Positions 1 to 6,033 of a stretch of DNA of 6,112 bases are shown here, piece after piece. Below the pieces are notes generated by a model. The model was not told the origin of the DNA. It searched no databases and saw only the letters and a list, made by a program, of their open reading frames with translations. The position numbers were made by a program, and so were the translations under genes. This DNA is from an uncultured Erysipelotrichaceae bacterium. Its GTDB lineage: Bacteria > Bacillota_I > Bacilli_A > Acholeplasmatales > Anaeroplasmataceae. Every line of letters starts with the position of its first letter. Positions within the stretch are counted from its first letter, which is position 1. Location of the stretch: contig CACZRY010000048.1 in the NCBI GenBank assembly GCA_902783745.1, positions 1 through 6,112 on the forward strand, read 5' to 3'.

Positions 1-155
1 TTATGATTTACATGAGCTAAAATACAATTATAGCCTAAGTTAACCATTATATGTAATAAGCATACTGAATCAGCACCACCTGATACTGCAACAACACAGG
101 GCTTAGTAATTATTATATTATTTTGTTTTAAGAATTCTTTTACAATATTTTCCAT
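1..155 (-). CDS. tilS: tRNA(Ile)-lysidine synthase TilS, N-terminal part (runs off left edge)
   Basis: TilS uses ATP to join lysine to C34 of the CAU-anticodon tRNA(Ile), turning it into an AUA reader; it is an essential cytoplasmic enzyme. Only the first 51 codons are in the window. They contain the N-type ATP-pyrophosphatase P-loop SGGADS at residues 25-30, preceded by a hydrophobic strand (CVVAV) and followed by VCLLHIM, then AHVNH at residues 47-51, the start of the family's conserved H-V-N-H motif. The ATG at 153-155 puts the P-loop about 25 residues from the start, as is usual for TilS. A weak Shine-Dalgarno AGGA lies at 166-169, ten bases upstream. The gene has its own promoter (194-202), just past the terminator of the lyase operon, so it is probably transcribed separately. 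Other PP-loop enzymes such as TtcA or MesJ-like proteins are possible, but SGGxDS plus AHVNH with this spacing fits TilS best. Confidence 0.9.
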   Translation of the reverse strand, partial: MENIVKEFLKQNNIIITKPCVVAVSGGADSVCLLHIMVNLGYNCILAHVNH

Positions 156-193
156 ATAAAACCAGTCCTAAATAATATACAAATTCAAGATAG

Positions 194-221
194 ATTATAG
201 CATATTTTTTATAAATATCTA
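194..221 (-). promoter_or_regulatory. extended -10 promoter for tilS
   Basis: On the minus strand, 194-202 reads TGCTATAAT: a perfect TATAAT with the TGn extension. The -35 region is poor; TAGATA at 216-221 sits 16 bases upstream. Extended -10 promoters often tolerate a weak -35. Transcription would start near 187, leaving a leader of about 30 bases before the tilS ATG. The promoter begins right after the T-tract of the operon terminator, so tilS is insulated from read-through yet expressed on its own. Confidence 0.7.
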
Positions 222-258
222 TAAAATAATAAAGGCCCCAAAGGAATCCCTTGGGGTC
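222..258 (-). terminator. rho-independent terminator of the lyase operon
   Basis: On the minus strand, 258 to 234 forms a hairpin with 11-base arms (GACCCCAAGGG and CCTTTGGGGCC) and a three-base loop ATT; it contains one A-C mismatch and one G-U pair. It is followed by a T-rich run (TTTATTATTTT, 233-223). It begins 12 bases after the stop codon of the 1308-residue gene. It is the most GC-rich patch of this intergenic gap. On the plus strand the hairpin is followed by TATATTATTAAA, a poorer tail, so the minus orientation is preferred. Confidence 0.85.
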
Positions 259-270
259 TATATTATTAAA

Positions 271-3200
271 TTAGGCTAATGCCTTTAAAGATAATCTACC
301 AGTTTCTTGATCATATTGCCATGCTCCAGTTTCAGAGAAATCCATATAGAAGACATTTTCGCAATATCTTTGAGTTATTTCAAACATAGTATCAGAATCT
401 TCTAATGTTAAGTCGAATACAATTGACTTAGAAACCATAATGTTACCAGTTACACAGTAGTAATCAGCCCATGTACCTACATTTGAAATATCAGATGTAA
501 TTGAACCAGTTGATACGTTTGCACGACCAATGATTGGGTTAGAATTCTTATGAGCATATACTTGTTCACTTGTTCTATTTTCCCAAGCGTCTAAATATAC
601 ACCTGCATAAACGAATTTAGCATCTGAGTAGTTTCTTAATACTGTAATAGCACCTGAACCTGATTCAATATCACCTAAGATACCAGCGTTATACTGACCC
701 TTAGCGATAATTGTACCATAATAGTAGCATTGAACGATTGATAATACATATCTAGCATCTTCGCCCTTAATACGTCCAACAATACCACCTAAGTTACCAG
801 CACCATCTAATCCATCACCGATATTAGCAAGAACTGCACAATCAGAGATGTATAAATGGTTAACAGCTGAATCAGAGTTTGCTTGTACGTTTGCAACTAA
901 ACCAGCTGCATACTTATTCTTAACACCAATTACGTATTCAGTATCATTATAATCTTCAGGGATTGGGTTAATTAATTGACATTCAGTAATGTAGTTATAA
1001 CCACCAGAAACCTTACCAACTAATGCACCAGCTGAATCATATGCATATAAGCTTACGTTAGTTAATTGGATCTTATGTAAGTATCCGCCTCTCATTTCAC
1101 CAACAAAACCAACTTGAGTAGCTGAAGATGTTGTATCCTTAATAGACATTTCAGTTACATTTAAGTTCATAATTGTACCACCAGTTAATTGATAGAATAC
1201 ATTTACAACCTTCTTGTTCTTAGAAATATCAATTGATGCACCTTCGTTATCCTTTGTTGTAATAGTAATATTAGAAACTGTATGACCATTACCATTGAAT
1301 AATCCAGAGAATCCAGCTAATGTTGAAGTCTTAGTTATATCCCAATAATAATCTTTAAAGTCTAAATCATTCTTTAAGCTATAGATCATTAATGAAGATG
1401 CTTCTGCTTCAGAAGAAAGCTTACCATTACGAGCTAATTGATAGAATTCATCATTTGTTGTAATTGATTTAGAAGAAACAGAGAAGTTTCTTACAGTAGC
1501 GTTTGTATTAGACTTATTAGCATTTGCTACTACATAGTATACATAGTATTGGATGCCATCTTCATCCTTAATATTTAAGTTATCTGCATCGAACTTAGCA
1601 ACGATTGAATCAGTTGTAATTGCAACAGATTGAGCATTTTCATTATTAATGATATCAGCATAAGTTACTGTACCTAAATTAGCTTCAGAAACTAATGCAT
1701 ATACAGAACCTTCAATATTAGATAAGTTACCAACTAATTGAACACCAGTTGAAGTTAATGTTGTTTCAATTTCACCATAGAAATCAATATCACAATCTGG
1801 GTCAACAACATATACATTGTATACGAATGTTGAAGTTCTATTGCTCTTTAATGAAGTTCCCTTAGCAGTTACTCTATATACACCTGGAATTGATGTATAA
1901 ACACCATCTACCTTATAGTAAGTAGCATTTGTTCCACCAGATGTAGCATATTCATATGTATATTCAATAGTATATAATCCTTGTGGTAATTCAGACTTAG
2001 TTACTGAAGATGAATCTAATGCATAAACTCTTGGTTCAGCATAGCTACCATACTTAGCAACTCTAATTGCAGTATCACCAGTTGATGTTAATGCACCTAA
2101 ATCTTGGTTACGTCCAAGTACATGGATTACGAAATCTCTTGTAGTTGTATAAGCACCCTTATTAATTGTTGCAGTTAATGTTACATTAGTTGCATCTTCT
2201 GGAACAATTACGTTAGCTTTTGATGTGAATGAACCAGAAACTGTTGTAACTTCATTCATATCAATTGAAATAACATCTGTATTTGAAGATGTCCAAGTAA
2301 TATCACAACCATCAACAAGCTTTGGTAAATCAAAGTCTTGATATGTTGCAAATGAAGATGTAATAGGTTGGCATGATGCATATGCTGATAATACAGATAC
2401 CTCATCATTAGCTAAATCCTTGCTTGTAGCTTCAAATGTATAGAAATCAGGATGATCGTAATCATTGAAGCTTGTCTTATTTAATGTAGCACCAATTGCA
2501 TTTCCATTATTAAATGTCTTAAATTGGCTATTATCAGATAATGCTACCTTATCATGCATATTAACAGATCCATCAGCATTTCTGTAATCCTTAACAATTG
2601 CTAAACCTAATTCAGCAACATCTGCACTAGATTCGCAAATTGCATTAATACTTGTTAAATCCTTAAAGTCAGAATCAGTAATAGTTACTGAACCCTTAGA
2701 ACCATTTGTGAATGCAGTATCTACTGTTTCACTCTTATAAGCTGATGCATCTTCTGGAGTTGTAAATGAACGATAAACTTCTCCACCATCATATCCAACA
2801 TTGAATACTGAATATGCAACAGCACCCTTATATGAATCTACATTATATAAAGAATCGTTTGCACCAGTACTATAATGAGATTGGTTATTTGTATATGATA
2901 ATGCACCATAGTAGTTATTATATGACTTATTATCACGTGCTAAGTCGAAGTTATTTGACTTATTAACGTCACCATCAATACCTCTATTACTAGAGATTCT
3001 ACCATCTAAATTCTGGTCAGTCTTTGTACCCATACCAACTAAACCTGAACAGTTGTTGAATGCAGTACAATTTGTTATAGAAATTACACCTGGGTTAGAG
3101 TTATCACCAAATCCATGTAGCTTGTTATCAAATGCAAGACAGTTGTTTAATACAACGTCACCCATCATTGTAGATCCACCAAGCTTAAATCCAATACCAT

Positions 3201-4197
3201 CACCATTTAATGTGTTATAAGATTGGAAATCAACTCCATCAGCACTTCTATTAACTGTATATGGCATATAACCATTTTCAAATGATACACAGTTATAAAG
3301 TGTAATTGTACCAATGTTACCTGAGTCTACCTTAGCGAATAGATCCCAACCATCATCTGAATTTCTAAATGCCATACATCCATCAAATACGTTACCATAT
3401 CCTACTGTTAATTTTGCAGCGAATCCATCGGCATTTTCTCCTAATGTATCCTCATCAAAGTTAGCAAATGATGTACAGTTCTTAATTAAGTTATATGAAG
3501 GCCATGAATCTAATGTATTATCTGTATTATATGCACGACCTAATTGTAAACCAGTATCACGGTTTGAATAGAACATACAGTTTTCAATGATATTATGGTC
3601 ACCTGCTACATAAACACCGTTATCACCAGCGCCCGTAACTTCAATTCCATAAATATGCCAGAATGAACCATAAACTTGGATACCACGGTTTGAGCCATTG
3701 AATGCCATACTAGAGAAATCAAATATTACTCTATCTCCTTCATTTTCAGGACACATTGTAATATATTTACCAGCTTGACCTGATGCCTTCAATTCTTGAC
3801 GGTAATTATATTTATATGTACCAGCAGTTAAAATGATTGTATCTCCTGCTTCAACCCTATTGTAGGCAATATGGAAAGGCATAGGATCTTCTTTTGTACC
3901 CTTACCTGATGCTGTTGCATTAGGTGATACATAATATACCTTAGCTTCTACTTGCTCAGATGTTGTTGTAGTACTATCTGTTGTAGATATAATTCCACCT
4001 GTTGTTGTATTAATACCGCCTGTTGTTGTATTAATACCACCTGTTGTTGTAGTTGTACCAGTAGTTGTTGTAACTACACCACTTGTTGTTGTATTTGCAC
4101 TACCAGTTGTAGTGTCAGTACCGCCATTTTTACATGCAGTTAAAGTTAGTGCTAAGCTTGATAAGGCTAACGCACCAAAAATAATTTTCTTTTTCAT
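271..4197 (-). CDS. surface lipoprotein with family PL9 pectate lyase domain and C-terminal GLUG-like beta-helix
   Basis: A predicted secreted, membrane-anchored pectate lyase that cleaves polygalacturonate by calcium-dependent beta-elimination. Residues 1-22 are a lipoprotein signal (KKK, hydrophobic core, lipobox LTAC with Cys22). Residues 25-80 are eight Thr/Gly heptads forming a stalk. Residues 86-584 match PL9: YYVSPN near 88, GAGDNGVYVAG near 189, RDTGLQLGR at 213-221, ENADGFAAKLTVG at 254-266, NSDDGWDLFAK at 279-289, GFKLGGS at 336-342. D257, D281, D282 and D285 have the spacing of the Pel9A calcium ligands (D209, D233, D234, D237), and K338 is the likely catalytic lysine. Then come an atrophied Ig-like domain (about 606-694, ITWTSSNTDVIS), a second Ig-like domain (about 700-800), an FN3-like domain (about 801-907) and GLUG-like rungs (FSGLFNGNGHTVSN at 963-976, later GGIVG and AGILG). 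The ATG follows AGGAGG by seven bases. It is the second gene of an operon. The family call is strong; the substrate is inferred. Confidence 0.88.
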   Translation of the reverse strand: MKKKIIFGALALSSLALTLTACKNGGTDTTTGSANTTTSGVVTTTTGTTTTTGGINTTTGGINTTTGGIISTTDSTTTTSEQVEAKVYYVSPNATASGKGTKEDPMPFHIAYNRVEAGDTIILTAGTYKYNYRQELKASGQAGKYITMCPENEGDRVIFDFSSMAFNGSNRGIQVYGSFWHIYGIEVTGAGDNGVYVAGDHNIIENCMFYSNRDTGLQLGRAYNTDNTLDSWPSYNLIKNCTSFANFDEDTLGENADGFAAKLTVGYGNVFDGCMAFRNSDDGWDLFAKVDSGNIGTITLYNCVSFENGYMPYTVNRSADGVDFQSYNTLNGDGIGFKLGGSTMMGDVVLNNCLAFDNKLHGFGDNSNPGVISITNCTAFNNCSGLVGMGTKTDQNLDGRISSNRGIDGDVNKSNNFDLARDNKSYNNYYGALSYTNNQSHYSTGANDSLYNVDSYKGAVAYSVFNVGYDGGEVYRSFTTPEDASAYKSETVDTAFTNGSKGSVTITDSDFKDLTSINAICESSADVAELGLAIVKDYRNADGSVNMHDKVALSDNSQFKTFNNGNAIGATLNKTSFNDYDHPDFYTFEATSKDLANDEVSVLSAYASCQPITSSFATYQDFDLPKLVDGCDITWTSSNTDVISIDMNEVTTVSGSFTSKANVIVPEDATNVTLTATINKGAYTTTRDFVIHVLGRNQDLGALTSTGDTAIRVAKYGSYAEPRVYALDSSSVTKSELPQGLYTIEYTYEYATSGGTNATYYKVDGVYTSIPGVYRVTAKGTSLKSNRTSTFVYNVYVVDPDCDIDFYGEIETTLTSTGVQLVGNLSNIEGSVYALVSEANLGTVTYADIINNENAQSVAITTDSIVAKFDADNLNIKDEDGIQYYVYYVVANANKSNTNATVRNFSVSSKSITTNDEFYQLARNGKLSSEAEASSLMIYSLKNDLDFKDYYWDITKTSTLAGFSGLFNGNGHTVSNITITTKDNEGASIDISKNKKVVNVFYQLTGGTIMNLNVTEMSIKDTTSSATQVGFVGEMRGGYLHKIQLTNVSLYAYDSAGALVGKVSGGYNYITECQLINPIPEDYNDTEYVIGVKNKYAAGLVANVQANSDSAVNHLYISDCAVLANIGDGLDGAGNLGGIVGRIKGEDARYVLSIVQCYYYGTIIAKGQYNAGILGDIESGSGAITVLRNYSDAKFVYAGVYLDAWENRTSEQVYAHKNSNPIIGRANVSTGSITSDISNVGTWADYYCVTGNIMVSKSIVFDLTLEDSDTMFEITQRYCENVFYMDFSETGAWQYDQETGRLSLKALA
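658..1320 (-). other. region encoding GLUG-like second beta-helix
   Basis: Residues about 960-1180 of the lyase protein carry repeated short glycine turns of the GLUG type: FSGLFNGNGHTVSN (963-976), VGFVGE (1029-1034), AGALVG (1056-1061), AAGLVA (1097-1102), GGIVG (1137-1141) and AGILG (1171-1175). Strand-like stretches of about 25-40 residues lie between them. This pattern is known from large secreted proteins of Firmicutes and is thought to form a solenoid or beta-helix; its role is not established. The protein ends with WQYDQETGRL, a common ending of GLUG-containing regions. It may be an adhesive or spacer module, or a second sugar-binding surface; this is inference. Confidence 0.65.
1477..2400 (-). 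other. region encoding Ig-like and FN3-like spacer domains
   Basis: Residues about 600-907 connect the lyase to the C-terminal beta-helix. The first domain (606-694) has the atrophied bacterial Ig pattern: ITWTSSNTDVISID (633-646), VTLTATINKG (672-681) and RDFVIHVLG (687-695). The second (about 700-800) has PQGLYTIEYTY, PGVYRVTAKG and VYNVYVVD, an Ig-like strand pattern. The third (about 801-907) ends with YYVYYVVANANKSNTNATV, an FN3-like edge. They probably act as spacers or weak binding modules; no catalytic motif is visible. Confidence 0.6.
2446..3942 (-). other. region encoding PL9 pectate lyase catalytic beta-helix
   Basis: Residues about 86-584. The right-handed parallel beta-helix shows as recurring N-C-x-x-(F/Y)-x-N rungs with Cys at 207, 241, 274 (here G-C), 303, 353 and 377. 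The predicted active site is D257, D281, D282 and D285 for calcium, and K338 as base. The domain closes with DYRNADGSVNMHDKVAL (537-553), resembling the RNADGS segment near the end of PL9 domains. Length, about 500 residues, agrees with secreted PL9 enzymes. Boundaries are estimates. Confidence 0.85.
3958..4125 (-). repeat. 21-bp in-frame tandem repeat encoding Thr/Gly heptad stalk
   Basis: Eight consecutive 21-base units encode residues 25-80, directly after the lipid-anchored Cys22. Each unit gives seven residues, typically two or three variable ones followed by TTT (GGTDTTT, GSANTTT, SGVVTTT, TGTTTTT, GGINTTT twice, GGIISTT, DSTTTTS). The two GGINTTT units (3998-4018 and 4019-4039) differ by a single base, so they are a recent duplication; the outer units have diverged. 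The protein segment should be a flexible, extended linker holding the enzyme away from the membrane, and it could be O-glycosylated. Confidence 0.85.
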
Positions 4198-4204
4198 TTT
4201 TTGT

Positions 4205-4211
4205 CCTCCTA
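4205..4211 (-). promoter_or_regulatory. Shine-Dalgarno site fused to upstream stop codon (translational coupling)
   Basis: The minus strand reads TAGGAGG from 4211 to 4205. TAG (4211-4209) is the stop of the 545-residue gene, and AGGAGG (4210-4205) is the ribosome binding site of the lyase gene, seven bases before its ATG. Ribosomes ending the first gene therefore stand on the binding site for the second. This supports co-transcription and coupled translation, and fixes the lyase start at 4197. Confidence 0.85.
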
Positions 4212-5846
4212 AGCCTTATCATATTCTGCAGCGATACCATAGAAATATGTAGTACCTGCTGTTGTTGTAATTATAATCTTTTCTTCAGCAACTAAATCAA
4301 TTTCAAGAATACCACTTATCTTGCTTCCACCATTTCCAAGCATTGATAATTCTTTAAGTGTTTCACCCTTTGCATTCTTTACAATTACATTAGATTCACC
4401 AGTCGCACTGAAGTCAAAGTATAATTTAGCTCTACCACTCTTTTCAGGTGTGAACTCAACTTTACCAGTATTCTTAGTAATCTTGACTCTATATGAGAAT
4501 GTAATACCGTCAGCAGTTACTGCACCATTGTGACCTGCAATATTTGCGCCAAATACTCTTTCATCTTCTGACATAAATACGCCATCAGCGCCAACATTAA
4601 CATCTGTATACTTTTCTGTTTCAGCATCATATGATACTACGTTACTAAAATCTGATACATCACGTACGTTATAAACACCGAATGTCTTACCTGAGTCAAC
4701 GACATTTACTTTAAATGATGCTTGTGGAATTACATTAGATAAATTAGCTTCTGTTAATTTAACTGTAGCATCTGACTGCCCTAAAACATAAGGTGGGATA
4801 TTATTAATTGAGAAATCAAATAAATCTGGCATATCGCCAACTCTTACAATCTTATCTCCAGAATAATATTTAACCTTAAATGCTAAATCAGAAAAATCAA
4901 TTTTATCAATTGATGATGCAAAATCCTTTATTCCGTTAGAAACTAAGTTACCTTCGCTATCATAATATCCAGCATAAGAAACATCATCAATTACATCTCT
5001 AACATTAATAAGTACAAATCCCTTTGCAGGAACAGGAATACTTTCACCATCAACTGTAATATTACGAGTTAATGTTAATTTAACCATGTATGTACCTGGT
5101 TTAGAAATATCTAAATCCTCACAATCAATTACAGGATTATAATTCTTGTTATTCCATTTTGTAATAGGTGTAATACTAGATACATTACCTGATGCATCAT
5201 TTGTTGTTGCATATACCGTTGCGTTTAAAGCAGCAGTTGTAATCTTACTCTTTAATATATCATTTGCACCAGCTTCAGAATTAACATAAACTGTTAAAAC
5301 ATTATCTGAAGTTTGGCAGAAATAATCATCTTCTTGAATTGCCTCACTCCAACTAACATCTAATCCTGAAAGATATGTAATATTTGGAGTACCTTCATAT
5401 ACATTATTCTTTACTGTAATTGAATAACTCCTAGTTTTTAAAATTGCACCCTTTCTAAAACCAATAACAACATTATATGTACCAGCAACATACATATTGA
5501 CCTCTGATGTATCAATAGAATAATTATCAATATCAACATCTATTGTTGCAACACGAGTTCCGTTTTCATATTTAAAATATCTTGCTTTTACTATAAGACC
5601 CTCTGATGAAAACTCATCGCCTAAATAGAACTTAGTTTTAGCATTTGTTGTATCTACTACAACGTTAGCTAATCTTAAATCTTCTTTTGCGTATTCTTCA
5701 TCATAAGAAACTTCTGGATATGTTTCTTCTTCAGCAACAGGAATTGCATCAAGTTGATTTATAGATTTTGATTGACTGCATGCGGCAAGACTTGCAGTTA
5801 ATGCTAATCCTAATCCTAAAATGCTTAATTTCTTTAAGCCTTTCAT
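4209..5846 (-). CDS. surface lipoprotein with bacterial Ig-like modules and C-terminal putative carbohydrate-binding domain
   Basis: Product not recognised as a named protein. Residues 1-23 form a lipoprotein signal (MKGLKK, hydrophobic core, lipobox LAAC with Cys23), followed by an acidic linker to about 56. Residues 57-146 look like a group 3 bacterial Ig domain: TKFYLGDEFSSEGLIVKA (71-88) matches the strand pattern around Y-x-G-D-x-F, then VAGTYNVVIGF (120-130) and YSITVK. Residues 147-285 (PGTYMVKLTLT at 250-260) and about 289-383 (DFSDLAFKVKYYSGDK at 317-332) are further Ig-like modules. Residues 387-545 form a separate beta-rich domain; GRAKLYFDFSATGE, NVIVKNAKGETLKEL and TTYFYGIAAEY resemble beta-sandwich modules attached to pectin-acting enzymes. 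No catalytic motif is seen. AAAGGAGG at 5854-5861, seven bases upstream, sets the ATG. It is the first operon gene, coupled to the PL9 lyase, so a pectin-binding or presenting role is inferred, not shown. Confidence 0.8.
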   Translation of the reverse strand: MKGLKKLSILGLGLALTASLAACSQSKSINQLDAIPVAEEETYPEVSYDEEYAKEDLRLANVVVDTTNAKTKFYLGDEFSSEGLIVKARYFKYENGTRVATIDVDIDNYSIDTSEVNMYVAGTYNVVIGFRKGAILKTRSYSITVKNNVYEGTPNITYLSGLDVSWSEAIQEDDYFCQTSDNVLTVYVNSEAGANDILKSKITTAALNATVYATTNDASGNVSSITPITKWNNKNYNPVIDCEDLDISKPGTYMVKLTLTRNITVDGESIPVPAKGFVLINVRDVIDDVSYAGYYDSEGNLVSNGIKDFASSIDKIDFSDLAFKVKYYSGDKIVRVGDMPDLFDFSINNIPPYVLGQSDATVKLTEANLSNVIPQASFKVNVVDSGKTFGVYNVRDVSDFSNVVSYDAETEKYTDVNVGADGVFMSEDERVFGANIAGHNGAVTADGITFSYRVKITKNTGKVEFTPEKSGRAKLYFDFSATGESNVIVKNAKGETLKELSMLGNGGSKISGILEIDLVAEEKIIITTTAGTTYFYGIAAEYDKA

Positions 5847-5853
5847 ATAAATT

Positions 5854-5861
5854 CCTCCTTT
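5854..5861 (-). promoter_or_regulatory. strong Shine-Dalgarno site of first operon gene
   Basis: The minus strand reads AAAGGAGG from 5861 to 5854, seven bases before the ATG at 5846. The near-perfect match to the 16S tail and the same spacing as the second gene decide the start of the 545-residue lipoprotein and imply efficient translation. Confidence 0.8.
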
Positions 5862-5879
5862 GAAAGCATTTTCATCAAA

Positions 5880-5908
5880 ATTTTAGCATTAAACGATTTT
5901 TTTTGCAA
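5880..5908 (-). promoter_or_regulatory. extended -10 promoter of the two-gene lyase operon
   Basis: On the minus strand, TTGCAA (5908-5903) serves as a -35 with four of six consensus bases. A 17-base spacer ends in TGC, and TAAAAT (5885-5880) is a five-of-six -10, giving the extended form TGCTAAAAT. Transcription would start near 5873, leaving a leader of about 27 bases that includes the ribosome binding site. The AT-rich stretch upstream (5909-5999) could act as an UP element; no clear operator palindrome was seen. The leader is too short for a riboswitch. Confidence 0.65.
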
Positions 5909-5999
5909 CAAATATAACAAATGAAAAACAATGAAAATTGAAATGCTTCGATTTTTGTGAAAGTTTTTCCATATTAGGTCATATTTTCGACACTTTTTT

Positions 6000-6032
6000 A
6001 AAAAAAAGAAGCAACTTCATTAAGTCACTTCT
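6000..6032 (-). terminator. rho-independent terminator of the right-hand gene
   Basis: On the minus strand, arms AGAAGTGACTT (6032-6022) and AAGTTGCTTCT (6017-6007) pair over 11 bases with two central G-U wobbles and a four-base loop AATG, followed by an unbroken run of T down to 6000. It begins one base after the stop codon at 6034. The plus-strand direction lacks a T-tail. It separates the right-hand gene from the lyase operon. Confidence 0.85.
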
Positions 6033-6033
6033 C

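Noticed and set aside
3314..3571. Plus-strand open frame of 85 residues
   Set aside because: It lies fully inside the conserved PL9 domain on the other strand; no ribosome binding site or recognisable domain.
3958..4125. CRISPR-like array, because of the regular 21-bp repeats
   Set aside because: The units are adjacent without spacers, in frame, and encode a protein linker.
3952..4143. Plus-strand open frame giving a cysteine-rich 63-residue peptide
   Set aside because: It is the antisense reading of the Thr/Gly stalk repeat (ACA codons read backwards as TGT). It has no ribosome binding site and no independent support.
4321..4533. Plus-strand open frame of 70 residues
   Set aside because: It lies antisense inside the C-terminal domain of the 545-residue lipoprotein and has no start signals; a shadow frame.
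5911..5916. Alternative minus-strand -10 box TATATT upstream of the operon
   Set aside because: No acceptable -35 lies 16-18 bases upstream (the nearest, TTTCAA, is 21 away). The TTGCAA / TGCTAAAAT pair is better.
5909..5999. Intergenic stretch with repeated ATGAAAA-like words and weak dyads, considered as an operator or small RNA
   Set aside because: The repeats are short and typical of AT-rich DNA, and no clear palindrome or RNA-like stem was found. At most it is an UP element.
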